DNA of 64,000 bases, taken from the NCBI RefSeq assembly GCF_000282315.2, contig NZ_AKJN02000006.1, forward strand, positions 2,108,001 through 2,172,000, written 5' to 3'. The notes under the pieces are model-generated. The model saw only the letters and a list, made by a program, of their open reading frames with translations. It searched no databases and was not told where the DNA came from. The DNA comes from Pseudomonas sp. GM41(2012) (lineage in GTDB: Bacteria; Pseudomonadota; Gammaproteobacteria; Pseudomonadales; Pseudomonadaceae). This document shows, one piece after another, positions 56,221 through 64,000 of this stretch; within the stretch, counting starts at the first letter, position 1; each line of letters opens with the position of its first letter. The position numbers and the translations under genes are program-made.

Positions 56221-56325
56221 TGAAAGGTCTCATTGCTTTACGGGGGAGACAGGAAAGATCCTGTAGCGCCCGGACACCCTGCATAGCGACAGTGTCCGGG
56301 CTTGGCAGGTGCGGCTGGGTTCTGC

Positions 56326-57069
56326 TTACCAATCCTGTCGGGTAGGCGAAATGATCACCTCGTTGACGGTGACGTTTGCAGGCTGATCCAAGGCATAAAC
56401 CACCGCTTTACCAATATCGTCAGGTGCGATGGCAATCTTGTTCAGCTCTTGGGCAGCCTTGCGCCCTGCTGGATCGGTAACTTTGTCTGCCCAACCGGTA
56501 TTGGTCACACCCGGGCTAACGGTGTTAACCCGAATTCCGTGGTGGACACCCAGCTCCTTGCGCATCGACTCAGTCATTGCCTGAACGAAGAATTTGGTCG
56601 CGCTGTATACGCCAGCCGAAGGACCCACTTGGTGGCCCGCTACGGAATCCATGTTCAGGATCTGACCAGACTTCTGTTTCAACATGAAGGGCAGCACAGC
56701 CGCGACGCCATTCAGGTAGCCCTTGATGTTCACGTTGATCATCTTTTCCCAATCATCGACGGCCAGGTCCACCCAAGTCGAAAACAGCATCAGGCCGGCA
56801 TTGTTGATCAGGATGTCTACCGAGCCGAAGGAGTCTTGAGCGAACTGAGCCAACGCCTTCATATCTTCCAGATTAGTGACGTCGCTGACACGACCCACCG
56901 CTTCACCGCCGTTCGCTTTCAGCTCGCTCACAATGGCATCCAGACCTTCTTGATCCAACGCAGCTGCGACGACTCGAACGCCTTTCGCGGACAGGGCGCG
57001 AGCCGATGCAGCACCCAGACCTGAAGATGCACCAGTGATGATCGCTGTCTTGTTTTGCAAATAGTTCAT
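56326..57069 (-). CDS. Short-chain dehydrogenase/reductase
   Basis: A 247-aa classical SDR. Cofactor motif TGASSGLGAASA, NNAG structural motif (ILINNAGLM), catalytic Ser in MDSVAGHQVG and YSATKF (Tyr-x3-Lys). Soluble. Close to the subgroup acting on small ketones/aldehydes or quinones. The downstream neighbour is NDH-2 (105 bp) and the upstream neighbour an Old Yellow Enzyme (74 bp) on the same strand, so a three-gene unit OYE-SDR-NDH2 is plausible. Confidence 0.9.
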   Translation of the reverse strand: MNYLQNKTAIITGASSGLGAASARALSAKGVRVVAAALDQEGLDAIVSELKANGGEAVGRVSDVTNLEDMKALAQFAQDSFGSVDILINNAGLMLFSTWVDLAVDDWEKMINVNIKGYLNGVAAVLPFMLKQKSGQILNMDSVAGHQVGPSAGVYSATKFFVQAMTESMRKELGVHHGIRVNTVSPGVTNTGWADKVTDPAGRKAAQELNKIAIAPDDIGKAVVYALDQPANVTVNEVIISPTRQDW

Positions 57070-57143
57070 GGGAGTTCCTCTCGATAGTGACTGCCCGCAC
57101 GTGTCGGGCAGTGGGTTGGGGTATCGCGGGTGTTGGTTATTAA

Positions 57144-58247
57144 TCAGTAATTGCCGACAGGCCAGTCGGTGTAGCCCTTGGCTCCACCGCCGTAGTACGA
57201 CTCACGCGGTGCAATGGTGAGCTCGGTGCCACGACGCAGGCGTTCGACCAGGTCGGGGTTGGAAATGAACAGACGACCGAAGGCAACCGCATCGATCGTG
57301 CCCTGCGCTCGACGCTCGATCGCCATTTCCAGGTCGTAGTTGTTGTTGCCAATGAATGGCCCCGTGAACTGCGCGCTCAGCGCGTCCATATCCACACCCG
57401 CCGGCACCTCACGCGAAGTCGCGGTAGCACCCTCGACGAAGTGCAGGTAAGCGAGATCGAATTTGTTCAATTGCTGAATGAGGTAGCCATACATCGCCAT
57501 CACGTTGCTGTCTGGAGGCGTGTTGCCGGCATCGGGCGTGACGGGCGACAAGCGAATTCCTACGCGTTCATTGCCCCAAATTTTGACGATCTCTTCTGTC
57601 ACTTCCAGGGTGAGACGCGCGCGGTTCTCGATCGACCCGCCATATTGATCGGTGCGGTGATTAGTCGAATCACGCAGGAATTGATCCAGTAAATAACTGT
57701 TGGCCGAGTGAACCTCTACGCCATCAAAACCAGCGCGTTTGGCATTTTCGGCGGCACGCTTGTATTGCTCGATGATTCCTGGGATTTCATCGGTTTCGAG
57801 AGCCCGGGGCATCGACACAGGAACAAAACCATTCACGGTATAGGTATCGCCCTCGGCCTTGATGGCGGAGGGAGCGACCGGCGCGGCGCCATCTGGCTGC
57901 AACTCCACGCTGGAAAACCGGCCCACATGCCAAAGCTGGCTGACGATCTTGCCGCCAGCGGCGTGCACTGCGTCGGTCACTTTTTTCCAACCAGCGACCT
58001 GTTCATCGCTCCAGATGCCTGGTGTCGCGGCGTAGCCGCGTCCCTGAGCGGAAATATTGGTTGCTTCAGCCACGATCAAGCCTGCACTGGCCCGCTGGGC
58101 GTAGTACTCGGCGTGCAATTCATTGGGAATGCCATCTTCGGCATAGCGGCTGCGAGTGACGGGCGCCATTACGATGCGGTTTGCAAGCTCCATCGCCCCC
58201 ATGGTGACGGGAGCGAACAAGTCAGTACGGTTACTGTTATCTGTCAT
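57144..58247 (-). CDS. NemA/XenB-type Old Yellow Enzyme (alkene/nitro reductase)
   Basis: A 367-aa FMN-dependent reductase of the classical bacterial OYE class. ATG 58247 has GAGG six bases upstream. Blocks: MAPVTRSRYAEDGIPNE, QLWHVGRFS, the substrate-binding HSANSYLLDQFLRDSTNHRTDQYGGS (His-x2-Asn; quoted in part as HSANSYLLDQFL), and AFGRLFISNPDLVERL. It reduces activated alkenes, N-ethylmaleimide-like electrophiles and nitroesters. A TetR gene lies immediately upstream with matching operators at both promoters. Confidence 0.92.
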   Translation of the reverse strand: MTDNSNRTDLFAPVTMGAMELANRIVMAPVTRSRYAEDGIPNELHAEYYAQRASAGLIVAEATNISAQGRGYAATPGIWSDEQVAGWKKVTDAVHAAGGKIVSQLWHVGRFSSVELQPDGAAPVAPSAIKAEGDTYTVNGFVPVSMPRALETDEIPGIIEQYKRAAENAKRAGFDGVEVHSANSYLLDQFLRDSTNHRTDQYGGSIENRARLTLEVTEEIVKIWGNERVGIRLSPVTPDAGNTPPDSNVMAMYGYLIQQLNKFDLAYLHFVEGATATSREVPAGVDMDALSAQFTGPFIGNNNYDLEMAIERRAQGTIDAVAFGRLFISNPDLVERLRRGTELTIAPRESYYGGGAKGYTDWPVGNY

Positions 58248-58265
58248 GCTGAACCTCAAAAAAAA

Positions 58266-58280
58266 TAGACCAGTCGTCTA
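58266..58280. promoter_or_regulatory. TetR operator at the Old Yellow Enzyme promoter
   Basis: TAGAC-CAGTC-GTCTA inverted repeat 19 bp upstream of the OYE start. The core AGACCAGTCGTCTAGTAA recurs at 58908, upstream of the tetR gene, and resembles NemR boxes of enterobacteria (TAGAC...GTCTA arms). Confidence 0.75.
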
Positions 58281-58301
58281 GTAAAGTGATAAATAAAATG
58301 A

Positions 58302-58883
58302 CTACGACAAGAGTCGCTTTGCCATTGTCAGAGAGTTTTCAAAAGCACTGCTGCGTTTGCCAATCTTCATCATCAAAGAGGCACCGAGCCAAATCTGATA
58401 GAGCGACTGCGCAAGCGTCGAGCTAGGAATGGCGGATGTGATCGAGCCATCAGCGTGACCCTGCTCGATGCAACGCTCCAGCCGCACGTGGACCGCTTGC
58501 GTCCCTGTGTCGAGCACTAGGCGCATACCTTCGGAAAGGTCACACACCTCTGCGCCCAATTTGACCACCAGGCATTTGTCAGTCGGTAAATCTGAACATT
58601 GGGTTTGCGCCCAGTAATGGAAATAACCAAGCAGTCGTTCAGCTGCCGGGGTGGTGCCGGCCAGCAGTGAATCGACTACGACGAGGTAGTCGGCAAAATA
58701 CTGTTCAAGCAGCGCTTGGCCGAATTCATCCTTGGATTTGAAGTAGTGGTAGAACGAGCCTTTCGGCACTTGTGCTGTAGCCACCACTTCGGCCAGGCCG
58801 ACGCCGGTATAGCCCTTATGGGTCATCAAAGTCCTGGCGATATCCAGGATGTGTTGGCGGGTTTCAGAATGACGTTTTTTCAT
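58302..58883 (-). CDS. TetR/AcrR regulator (NemR-like)
   Basis: 193 aa. N-terminal TetR HTH (TRQHILDIARTLMTHKGYTG and VGLAEVVATAQVPKGSFYHYFKSKDEFG, quoted in two parts), C-terminal ligand domain with several Cys (QCSDLPTDKC) that could sense electrophiles as NemR does. It reads toward the OYE gene 55 bp downstream; identical operators before both genes indicate autorepression and control of the reductase. Confidence 0.9.
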   Translation of the reverse strand: MKKRHSETRQHILDIARTLMTHKGYTGVGLAEVVATAQVPKGSFYHYFKSKDEFGQALLEQYFADYLVVVDSLLAGTTPAAERLLGYFHYWAQTQCSDLPTDKCLVVKLGAEVCDLSEGMRLVLDTGTQAVHVRLERCIEQGHADGSITSAIPSSTLAQSLYQIWLGASLMMKIGKRSSAFENSLTMAKRLLS

Positions 58884-58907
58884 AATGTCGCCACCTTAAT
58901 AAAAAAC

Positions 58908-58922
58908 AGACCAGTCGTCTAG
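58908..58922. promoter_or_regulatory. TetR operator upstream of the tetR gene
   Basis: AGACCAGTCGTCTAG, the same sequence as at 58268, 25 bp before the tetR ATG. Confidence 0.75.
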
Positions 58923-59113
58923 TAACTATTCCAACGACCACATCCACACTCGACCAATGGAGCCGATATGACGGGAAGCCTTAGCTCGTGTGGGCTGATA
59001 TGCCAATAACTCCTGCATTTTTTGCATTATACAAATGCGAATTTCATAAATTATCTCTATTTGTGCACCTGTTAGCCTTGATTACACGCTCCATTCCGTT
59101 ATCAAGGACTCAC

Positions 59114-59767
59114 ATGAAAACATTTCTAAGCATCGGTACTGGCCCAGGAATCGGATTTGCGACAGCCGAACGTTTCGCTCGTGAAGGCTATCGCGTGGTG
59201 CTCAGTGCTCGAAATATGGATGGGACGCTCGCACTTGCCGAACGCTTGATATCCCAGGGCTATGAGGCACATACCCGCCAAGTTGATGCCGGCAATGCGC
59301 AGGATGTAGTGGCGCTGGTGACCCAAGTCGAATCGCAATTTGGCGCATTGGATGTGCTGCACTACAACGCCGCGATCATTCGGCAGGCAACTGTCGCTGA
59401 ACAACCGATCGACACCTTCAACAGCGATCTGGCTGTGAACATTGGTGGAGCATTAGTAGCCACTCAGACTGCCCTGCGCTCGATGTACAGTCGCAACGCC
59501 GGGACCCTGCTGCTGACCGGTGGTTTTTTTGGGATCACTCCAAATCCTGACTTTCTTTCTCTGAGCCTGGGTAAAGCCGGCATCCGATCGCTGGCGCTCG
59601 GCCTGTTTGAACCGGCCAAAACCCAAGGCGTCCATGTGGCAACCGTGACTGTCGCCGCATTCGTTAAACCGGAGTCCGAGGAAGCCCTTGGCGTCGCCGA
59701 AGCATTCTGGACTTTGCACAGCCAGCCAAAAGAAAACTGGACCGCGGAAGTCACCTACTCTCGCTGA
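59114..59767 (+). CDS. SDR-like protein lacking the catalytic tyrosine
   Basis: 217 aa from ATG 59114 (AAGGACTCAC upstream); a longer frame to 58988 has no ribosome site. Rossmann start SIGTGPGIGFATAERFAREGY, then LDVLHYNAAI (NNAG position altered) and TLLLTGGFFG. At the YxxxK position it reads LSLGK, so Lys is kept and Tyr is Leu. It may bind NAD(P) without standard SDR chemistry. It precedes the alcohol dehydrogenase by 97 bp, same strand. Confidence 0.85.
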   Translation: MKTFLSIGTGPGIGFATAERFAREGYRVVLSARNMDGTLALAERLISQGYEAHTRQVDAGNAQDVVALVTQVESQFGALDVLHYNAAIIRQATVAEQPIDTFNSDLAVNIGGALVATQTALRSMYSRNAGTLLLTGGFFGITPNPDFLSLSLGKAGIRSLALGLFEPAKTQGVHVATVTVAAFVKPESEEALGVAEAFWTLHSQPKENWTAEVTYSR

Positions 59768-59864
59768 TTGCTCCCAGGGATGGCGTACCAACGCATCCCA
59801 TGAATACACGTTCGGTGCTGCCCAACGCGGCGCCGACCCGTTTTTGACGCATCAGGAATTCGCT

Positions 59865-60917
59865 ATGCAATACAAAGCTTATGCAGCGCAATCGCCCACA
59901 ACTCCCTTGGCCCCGACCAACATTCCTCGACGCCAAACCGGCGAAAGGGATGTGGCGATCGAGATTCTCTACTGTGGCGTTTGCCATTCCGATCTGCACG
60001 CCGCGCGCGGTGAGTGGCCTGGAATGCGCTACCCGCTTGTCCCGGGACACGAGATTATCGGTCGAGTGACTGCCATCGGCGCTTCAGTCTCGAACCACCA
60101 AGTGGGAGACATCGTGGGCGTCGGATGCATGGTGGGCAGCTGCCGCCATTGCCAATCTTGCGACGACGGTCTGGAACAGTATTGCGAAGGTCCCCGTGGC
60201 TGGCAGCAGACATACAACGGCTGGCTCGACGGCAGTGGCGAAAATACTTACGGCGGTTACGCCGACGGCATCACCGTTGACGAACACTTCGTGCTGAAGA
60301 TTACGCACCCTGAATCGAACTTGGCGGCGGTAGCGCCACTTCTTTGCGCAGGCATCACAACCTGGTCTCCACTTCGCCATTGGAAGGCAGGGCCCGGCAA
60401 GAAAATCGGCATCGTCGGTATCGGTGGTCTCGGCCACATGGGTATAAAACTGGCTCGCGCGATGGGCGCCCATGTCGTGGCATTTACAACCTCCCCCTCC
60501 AAAATCCAGGACGCGCGCGACCTTGGCGCTGACGAGGTCGTTGTTTCACGCAATTCTGAAGAAATGGCAACTCATACCAAAAGTTTTGACTTCATCCTCA
60601 ACACCGTCGCCGCACCTCACGATATCGACGCATTCATGATTCTGCTCAAACGCGACGCAACCATGACCATGGTTGGGGTACCTGACAGCCCTCACCCGTC
60701 GCCTGGTGTAGCCAATCTGATTTTCCAGCGCCGTCAACTGGCCGGGTCGCTGATCGGAGGCATTCCTGAAACTCAGGAGATGCTCGATTTCTGCGCAGAG
60801 CACGGCATCACTTCACATGTCGAAATGATCGAAATGAAGGACATCGAACTGGCGTTCCAGCGCATGCAAAAGAGCGATGTGAAGTACCGCTTTGTCATCG
60901 ACATGGCAACTATTTGA
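59865..60917 (+). CDS. Zinc-dependent alcohol dehydrogenase (YahK/cinnamyl alcohol dehydrogenase type)
   Basis: A 350-aa medium-chain dehydrogenase reducing aldehydes with NADPH. Catalytic zinc: CGVCHSD (Cys about 38) and GHE (about 61); structural zinc: CRHCQSCDDGLEQYC (about 92-106). Cofactor motif GIGGLGHMGIKLA near 180. ATG 59865 follows AGGAATTCGCT. Typical role is detoxifying reactive aldehydes, in keeping with the SDR and OYE genes around it. Confidence 0.92.
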   Translation: MQYKAYAAQSPTTPLAPTNIPRRQTGERDVAIEILYCGVCHSDLHAARGEWPGMRYPLVPGHEIIGRVTAIGASVSNHQVGDIVGVGCMVGSCRHCQSCDDGLEQYCEGPRGWQQTYNGWLDGSGENTYGGYADGITVDEHFVLKITHPESNLAAVAPLLCAGITTWSPLRHWKAGPGKKIGIVGIGGLGHMGIKLARAMGAHVVAFTTSPSKIQDARDLGADEVVVSRNSEEMATHTKSFDFILNTVAAPHDIDAFMILLKRDATMTMVGVPDSPHPSPGVANLIFQRRQLAGSLIGGIPETQEMLDFCAEHGITSHVEMIEMKDIELAFQRMQKSDVKYRFVIDMATI

Positions 60918-61003
60918 TTCGCCCGGGGCGGGTCGGGATCCTTTGATCCGATGCAAACCGCCCCGGGATAGCCTGGACTCTCGCCATGTGCAAAGGAAAT
61001 AGG

Positions 61004-61357
61004 ATGGTCGATAAAGTCTCCAGCGAGACAGCAACCTCTTCGTTCAACGCCGGATATCTCTCACGATTCAACCTCAATTGTCTGGTGATATTTGCCACTC
61101 TTTACCGAGAAAAAAGCGTTACCCGAACGTCGGAGCTTTTGAACATAGGGCAACCCGCTGTCAGCAATAGCCTGTCCAAGCTAAGGCTGGCGTTTCAAGA
61201 TCAACTGTTCCATCGAAAAGAGGGTGCAATGGCTCCCACTCAGGTCGCCGATAATATGGCGAAGCGTCTGATACCGCTTTTGAGCGGTATTCAGTGCGTA
61301 CTGGAACAACATGCGGATAACGATCGGGGGCGTGAGCCTGCTGTGATGAAACGGTGA
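61004..61357 (+). pseudogene. Truncated LysR-type regulator (DNA-binding part only)
   Basis: About 117 codons. N-terminal LysR HTH in the NodD-like form: FNLNCLVIFATLYREKSVT, then LLNIGQPAVSNSLSKLRLAF and DQLFHRKEGAMAPT. The frame stops right after the linker helix; LysR proteins are normally about 300 aa, so the effector domain is lost. It might still bind DNA, but is most likely a remnant. Confidence 0.75.
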
Positions 61358-61414
61358 GATTAAAAGCGTGCTGCCAAAGCTGAGTCCGAGGCGGTCACAA
61401 GCCCCAATACCCAG

Positions 61415-61600
61415 TCAACTCTGATCAGGTAAAACCCTCGCTGGGAATGCTTTCTCGTTCAGCTTATCCATGACCATTGCAATGAACGCTGTTACCGCCA
61501 GCGGCAAATGTTGCCGACTGAGGTAAAGCACATGCAAGCCGTCACCCGTGCTGTGGTAATTCGGTAGCACAGAGTGATAAACCCAATCGACTGTCTGCTA
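61415..61600 (-). pseudogene. C-terminal remnant of a second LysR-type regulator
   Basis: Minus-strand translation gives TVDWVYHSVLPNYHSTGDG, then LHVLYLSRQHLPLAVTAFI and AMVMDKLNEKAFP before TGA at 61415-61417. This is the usual last 50 residues of LysR effector domains (LHLLYPSRRxxPxxVRAFI). No start or HTH lies upstream. It is on the opposite strand to the HTH fragment at 61004, so the two are not one broken gene. Confidence 0.7.
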
Positions 61601-61714
61601 TGAAGGGGCTAGCAAGGCCCGTATCCATGCCTTTTGTGTATCATTCGATTCTACAGACCATAACTGAGCAGTTTCTTCAGCTGATTGGCCCTGCATCATC
61701 GAGGCAACGCACGA

Positions 61715-62368
61715 ATGACCGACCCCATACCCACGCTGGCCGTCCCCCCTAAAAAAGGACGTCCACGCGCCTTTGATCGCGAGCAAGCCCTGTTTAATGC
61801 GCTCGAAGTGTTCTGGAAACGCGGATACGAACCGGCCTCCGTGGCGGAATTATGCACGGCCATGGGCATCAACCCGCCAAGCCTCTATGCCGCGTTTGGC
61901 AATAAATCAAAGCTCTTCCTCGAAGCGGTCAATTATTACGAAGCCAGATTCTGGGATGCTACCTGGGAACGCATGGATAGCGAGCCGGACCTGTACCGTG
62001 CCATCACCGATTTTTTCCATTCCGCTGCTGCGATCGTCACTGAGCCCGAGGCACCATGCGGCTGTATGGTCGTATTGGCGGGTGTCAATGTGTCAGAGAG
62101 CGCTCAAGAGATCACCAACGCCCTCAAGGCACTTCGCCAGGAAGGTCGGGATTATCTGCAGCAGCGCCTCGACCGCGCCGTGGAAGATGGACAACTGGCG
62201 GCTGATGTTGACACCCTCATCCTTGCCGCCGCGTTGAATACACTGTTGGAAGGCATGTCGTTGCAGGCGCACGATGGACTTTCACGGCAAACCCTGGAAG
62301 GTATCGCGGCAACGGCCGTCGGCATGCTTCCATTACCTGCAATTCGCTCAACCAAGGAATACTCGTAG
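61715..62368 (+). CDS. TetR/AcrR family regulator
   Basis: 217 aa. Starts MTDPIPTLAVPPKKGRPRAF, then HTH ALEVFWKRGYEPASVAEL and MGINPPSLYAAFGNKSKLF, and a C-terminal TetR_C domain with PCGCMVVLAG (three Cys/Met close together). ATG 61715 is preferred to the frame's earlier start because the residues before it are unrelated to the family. No divergent partner gene; its target is unknown, though the duplicated CTRTAGYG operators at 53.7 and 63.8 kb are candidates. Confidence 0.88.
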   Translation: MTDPIPTLAVPPKKGRPRAFDREQALFNALEVFWKRGYEPASVAELCTAMGINPPSLYAAFGNKSKLFLEAVNYYEARFWDATWERMDSEPDLYRAITDFFHSAAAIVTEPEAPCGCMVVLAGVNVSESAQEITNALKALRQEGRDYLQQRLDRAVEDGQLAADVDTLILAAALNTLLEGMSLQAHDGLSRQTLEGIAATAVGMLPLPAIRSTKEYS

Positions 62369-62437
62369 CGCTTGCTCCTTCGACAGCGGCAACCTCTCGG
62401 CCTCAGCGCTACGCCTCGGTATCATCCGGAAAGCGGA

Positions 62438-63640
62438 TCAGACGAGCTGGTCACAAGCCTGGCGTATCCGCGAACAAGCGTGTTCAAGCACTGCTGTGGA
62501 GGTAGCAAAGGAAATTCGGAAGTACCCCTCCAAACCAAATGCACTACCCGGCACGACCGCCACCCTGGCCGCCTCCAGCAAATAGCGACTGACCTCTACA
62601 TCATTTGTGAGCTCGACACCCACAGGCGTCTTGCGCCCGATAAGGCCGGCACAAGAAGGAAACAGATAGAACGCCCCCTCGGGACGGCGACACATCAAGC
62701 CAGGTGTATCGTTGAAAGCATCCAGGCATAGATCTCTGCGCTGACGGAACACTTCGTTGCGTTCGGCCAGGAAGTCAATCGGGCCATCCAGAGCGGCAAC
62801 CGCGGCGGCTTGGGATATCGCGCAGGGATTGCTGGTGGTTTGGGATTGGATAGTTGCCATGGCCGCTATCAGATCCTTTGGCCCGCCGGCGTAACCGATG
62901 CGCCAGCCGGTCATCGAGTAGGCTTTGGACACCCCATTTACTGTCAGAACCCGATCGCGTAACGCCGGCACCTGCGAAGCCATGGTGGAAAACACCCAGC
63001 CGTCGTAACTGAGGTGCTCATACATGTCATCCGTCAGCACATAGACCTGTGGATGGCCGAGAAGTACGGCGCCCAATTCCTTCAGTTCAGTCACGCTGTA
63101 GCCGGCCCCGGTTGGATTGCTCGGGGAGTTCAGGATCACCCACTTGGTTCGCGCAGTAATGGCCTTCTGGAGCTGAGCTGCCGTGATTTTGAAATGTTGA
63201 TCCGCCGGGCAACTCACCTCCACCGGGGTCCCCCCCGCCAAGCGGACCATGTCCGGGTATGACACCCAATAAGGTGCGGGAATGATGACCTCATCTCCCG
63301 GATTGAGAGTGGCCAGCAAAGCGTTGATCAGGACTTGCTTGCCACCGGTCCCTACGCTGATTTCACTGGTGTCGTAGGTCACGCCGTTTTCGCGCTGAAA
63401 CTTGCGCACAATCGCCGCCTTGAGCTCGGGGGTGCCATCGACATCGGTGTAACGGGTTTGTCCTGCATCAATCGCAGCCTTTGCCGCTGCATTGATGTGG
63501 TCGGGTGTCGGAAAGTCGGGCTCTCCGGCCGACAGACTAATCACATCAACACCTCGGCGGCGCAATTCAGCCGCCTGACGTGTGATCGCCAGCGTTGGTG
63601 ATGGTTTGACCGCGTGCAGCAGATGTCCCAGCAATTGCAT
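62438..63640 (-). CDS. Class I/II PLP-dependent aminotransferase (aspartate aminotransferase-like)
   Basis: 400 aa, soluble. Fold-type I aminotransferase, I-gamma group: SAGEPDFPTPDHI, YTDVDGTPELKAAI, NSPSNPTGAGYS, the PLP lysine in SKAYSMTGWRIGYAGGPKD (about 235) and RISFATS (substrate carboxylate Arg). Length and motifs fit AspC/AroAT-type enzymes using aspartate, aromatic or related amino acids. It converges with the TetR gene (70 bp between stops). Confidence 0.92.
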   Translation of the reverse strand: MQLLGHLLHAVKPSPTLAITRQAAELRRRGVDVISLSAGEPDFPTPDHINAAAKAAIDAGQTRYTDVDGTPELKAAIVRKFQRENGVTYDTSEISVGTGGKQVLINALLATLNPGDEVIIPAPYWVSYPDMVRLAGGTPVEVSCPADQHFKITAAQLQKAITARTKWVILNSPSNPTGAGYSVTELKELGAVLLGHPQVYVLTDDMYEHLSYDGWVFSTMASQVPALRDRVLTVNGVSKAYSMTGWRIGYAGGPKDLIAAMATIQSQTTSNPCAISQAAAVAALDGPIDFLAERNEVFRQRRDLCLDAFNDTPGLMCRRPEGAFYLFPSCAGLIGRKTPVGVELTNDVEVSRYLLEAARVAVVPGSAFGLEGYFRISFATSTAVLEHACSRIRQACDQLV

Positions 63641-63825
63641 GAAGCCACCCTTCAGTTGTTGTTGATTGCTGAAGGGATCCTAACGGGCTTAAAACAGCAA
63701 TAAAAACAATATATTTCTTTGTAATACATAATATTTATTTGCTTATTGTCCCCTGCGTACTGCCCCGCTCTCCCGTCCATCCAGGCGTTTTGTCAAAGAA
63801 CAATGCAGCGAAGCGATCAAACGCC

Positions 63826-63854
63826 TTGACACTATCTGTAGTGCTCGCTATAGA
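63826..63854 (+). promoter_or_regulatory. Sigma-70 promoter with embedded operator, copy 2
   Basis: TTGACA, 17 bp, TATAGA, with CTGTAGTG-CT-CGCTATAG over the spacer and -10, and a second repeat TATAGCG-CT-CACTACA at 63870-63885, 33 bp centre to centre. It is nearly identical to 53726-53754 and reads rightward out of the window, where its gene must start. No gene was seen between here and 64000. Confidence 0.7.
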
Positions 63855-64000
63855 ATAGCCAGCCTAATATATAGCGCTCACTACAAATAGTTTTTATCAA
63901 CGCCGTTCGGATGCGGTCGGAGCACCCAATGCTGCAATGTGCCATGTCATTCACAGTAGACCGATGGGTGTGCGCGGAGTCGATGGTGTGATCGAAGTGA

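Noticed and set aside
61004..61600. One LysR gene broken into two pieces
   Set aside because: The HTH part and the effector tail are on opposite strands and converge, so they come from two different genes or need an inversion that I cannot show.

Overview
The window looks like chromosomal DNA of a fluorescent Pseudomonas (P. fluorescens group). The evidence is a pyoverdine-type NRPS locus, Pseudomonas BIME/REP elements (two families, GAGCCTGCTCGCGA and GCAAGGCTTGCCCGCGA), an intact quinohemoprotein amine dehydrogenase locus, isonitrile hydratase, a DUF1652 protein and a tandem pair of RsmX-like regulatory RNAs. Genes lie on both strands; the first 21 kb and most of 28-50 kb read on the minus strand.

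1-21 kb: two large NRPS genes on the minus strand, overlapping by one base (TGATG at 7690-7694). The complete upstream gene (3671 aa) is C-A-T-E-C-A-T-C-A-T. The downstream gene leaves the window after 2564 codons and is C-A-T-E-C-A so far. Residues I aligned by eye predict D-Ala(?), Lys, Thr, then D-Ser and an unresolved basic-type residue. A type II thioesterase and an MFS exporter lie upstream. PvdS-like promoters (CTAAT...CGT) precede the thioesterase and the first NRPS, and a Fur-like site overlaps the second of these. Both NRPS genes carry REP-derived sequence inside the reading frame.

21-28.7 kb: GH15 glucoamylase-like protein, a small unknown protein, an Asp-nucleophile alpha/beta hydrolase, a GlxA/AraC regulator divergent from isonitrile hydratase (shared TTGGCGTA operators), two tandem RsmX-like sRNAs, an SRPBCC protein, a GFA-type zinc protein and an LprI-like periplasmic protein.

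28.8-42 kb: a complete quinohemoprotein amine dehydrogenase (QHNDH) locus. Structural and maturation genes qhpA-qhpD-qhpC-qhpB are at 33.4-28.8 kb. A second, translationally overlapping operon (sigma-54 activator, ABC exporter qhpF, protease qhpE, flavin monooxygenase qhpG) is at 42.0-36.4 kb. An aldehyde dehydrogenase lies between them. Both the aldehyde dehydrogenase and qhpA have a -24/-12 promoter with a matching 17-bp inverted repeat about 100 bp upstream, so the sigma-54 activator probably switches on amine oxidation and aldehyde disposal together.

42-46 kb: acetylpolyamine-deacetylase-like enzyme, an M20 carbamoylase/allantoate-type amidohydrolase and an MHS-family transporter.

46-64 kb: an accessory-looking patchwork. 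It holds duplicated NTF2-like genes around a secreted esterase, two Old Yellow Enzymes with adjacent HxlR or TetR regulators and inverted-repeat operators, NDH-2, two SDRs, a zinc alcohol dehydrogenase, a flavin-reductase-like protein, a chemoreceptor, a TetR regulator and an aminotransferase. Between them are decayed genes: a frameshifted nitroreductase, a crotonase tail, a beta-lactamase tail and two LysR fragments. The common theme is reduction or detoxification of electrophiles, quinones and aldehydes. A near-identical promoter/operator occurs at 53.7 and 63.8 kb.

No tRNA, rRNA, CRISPR array or intact transposase was seen.
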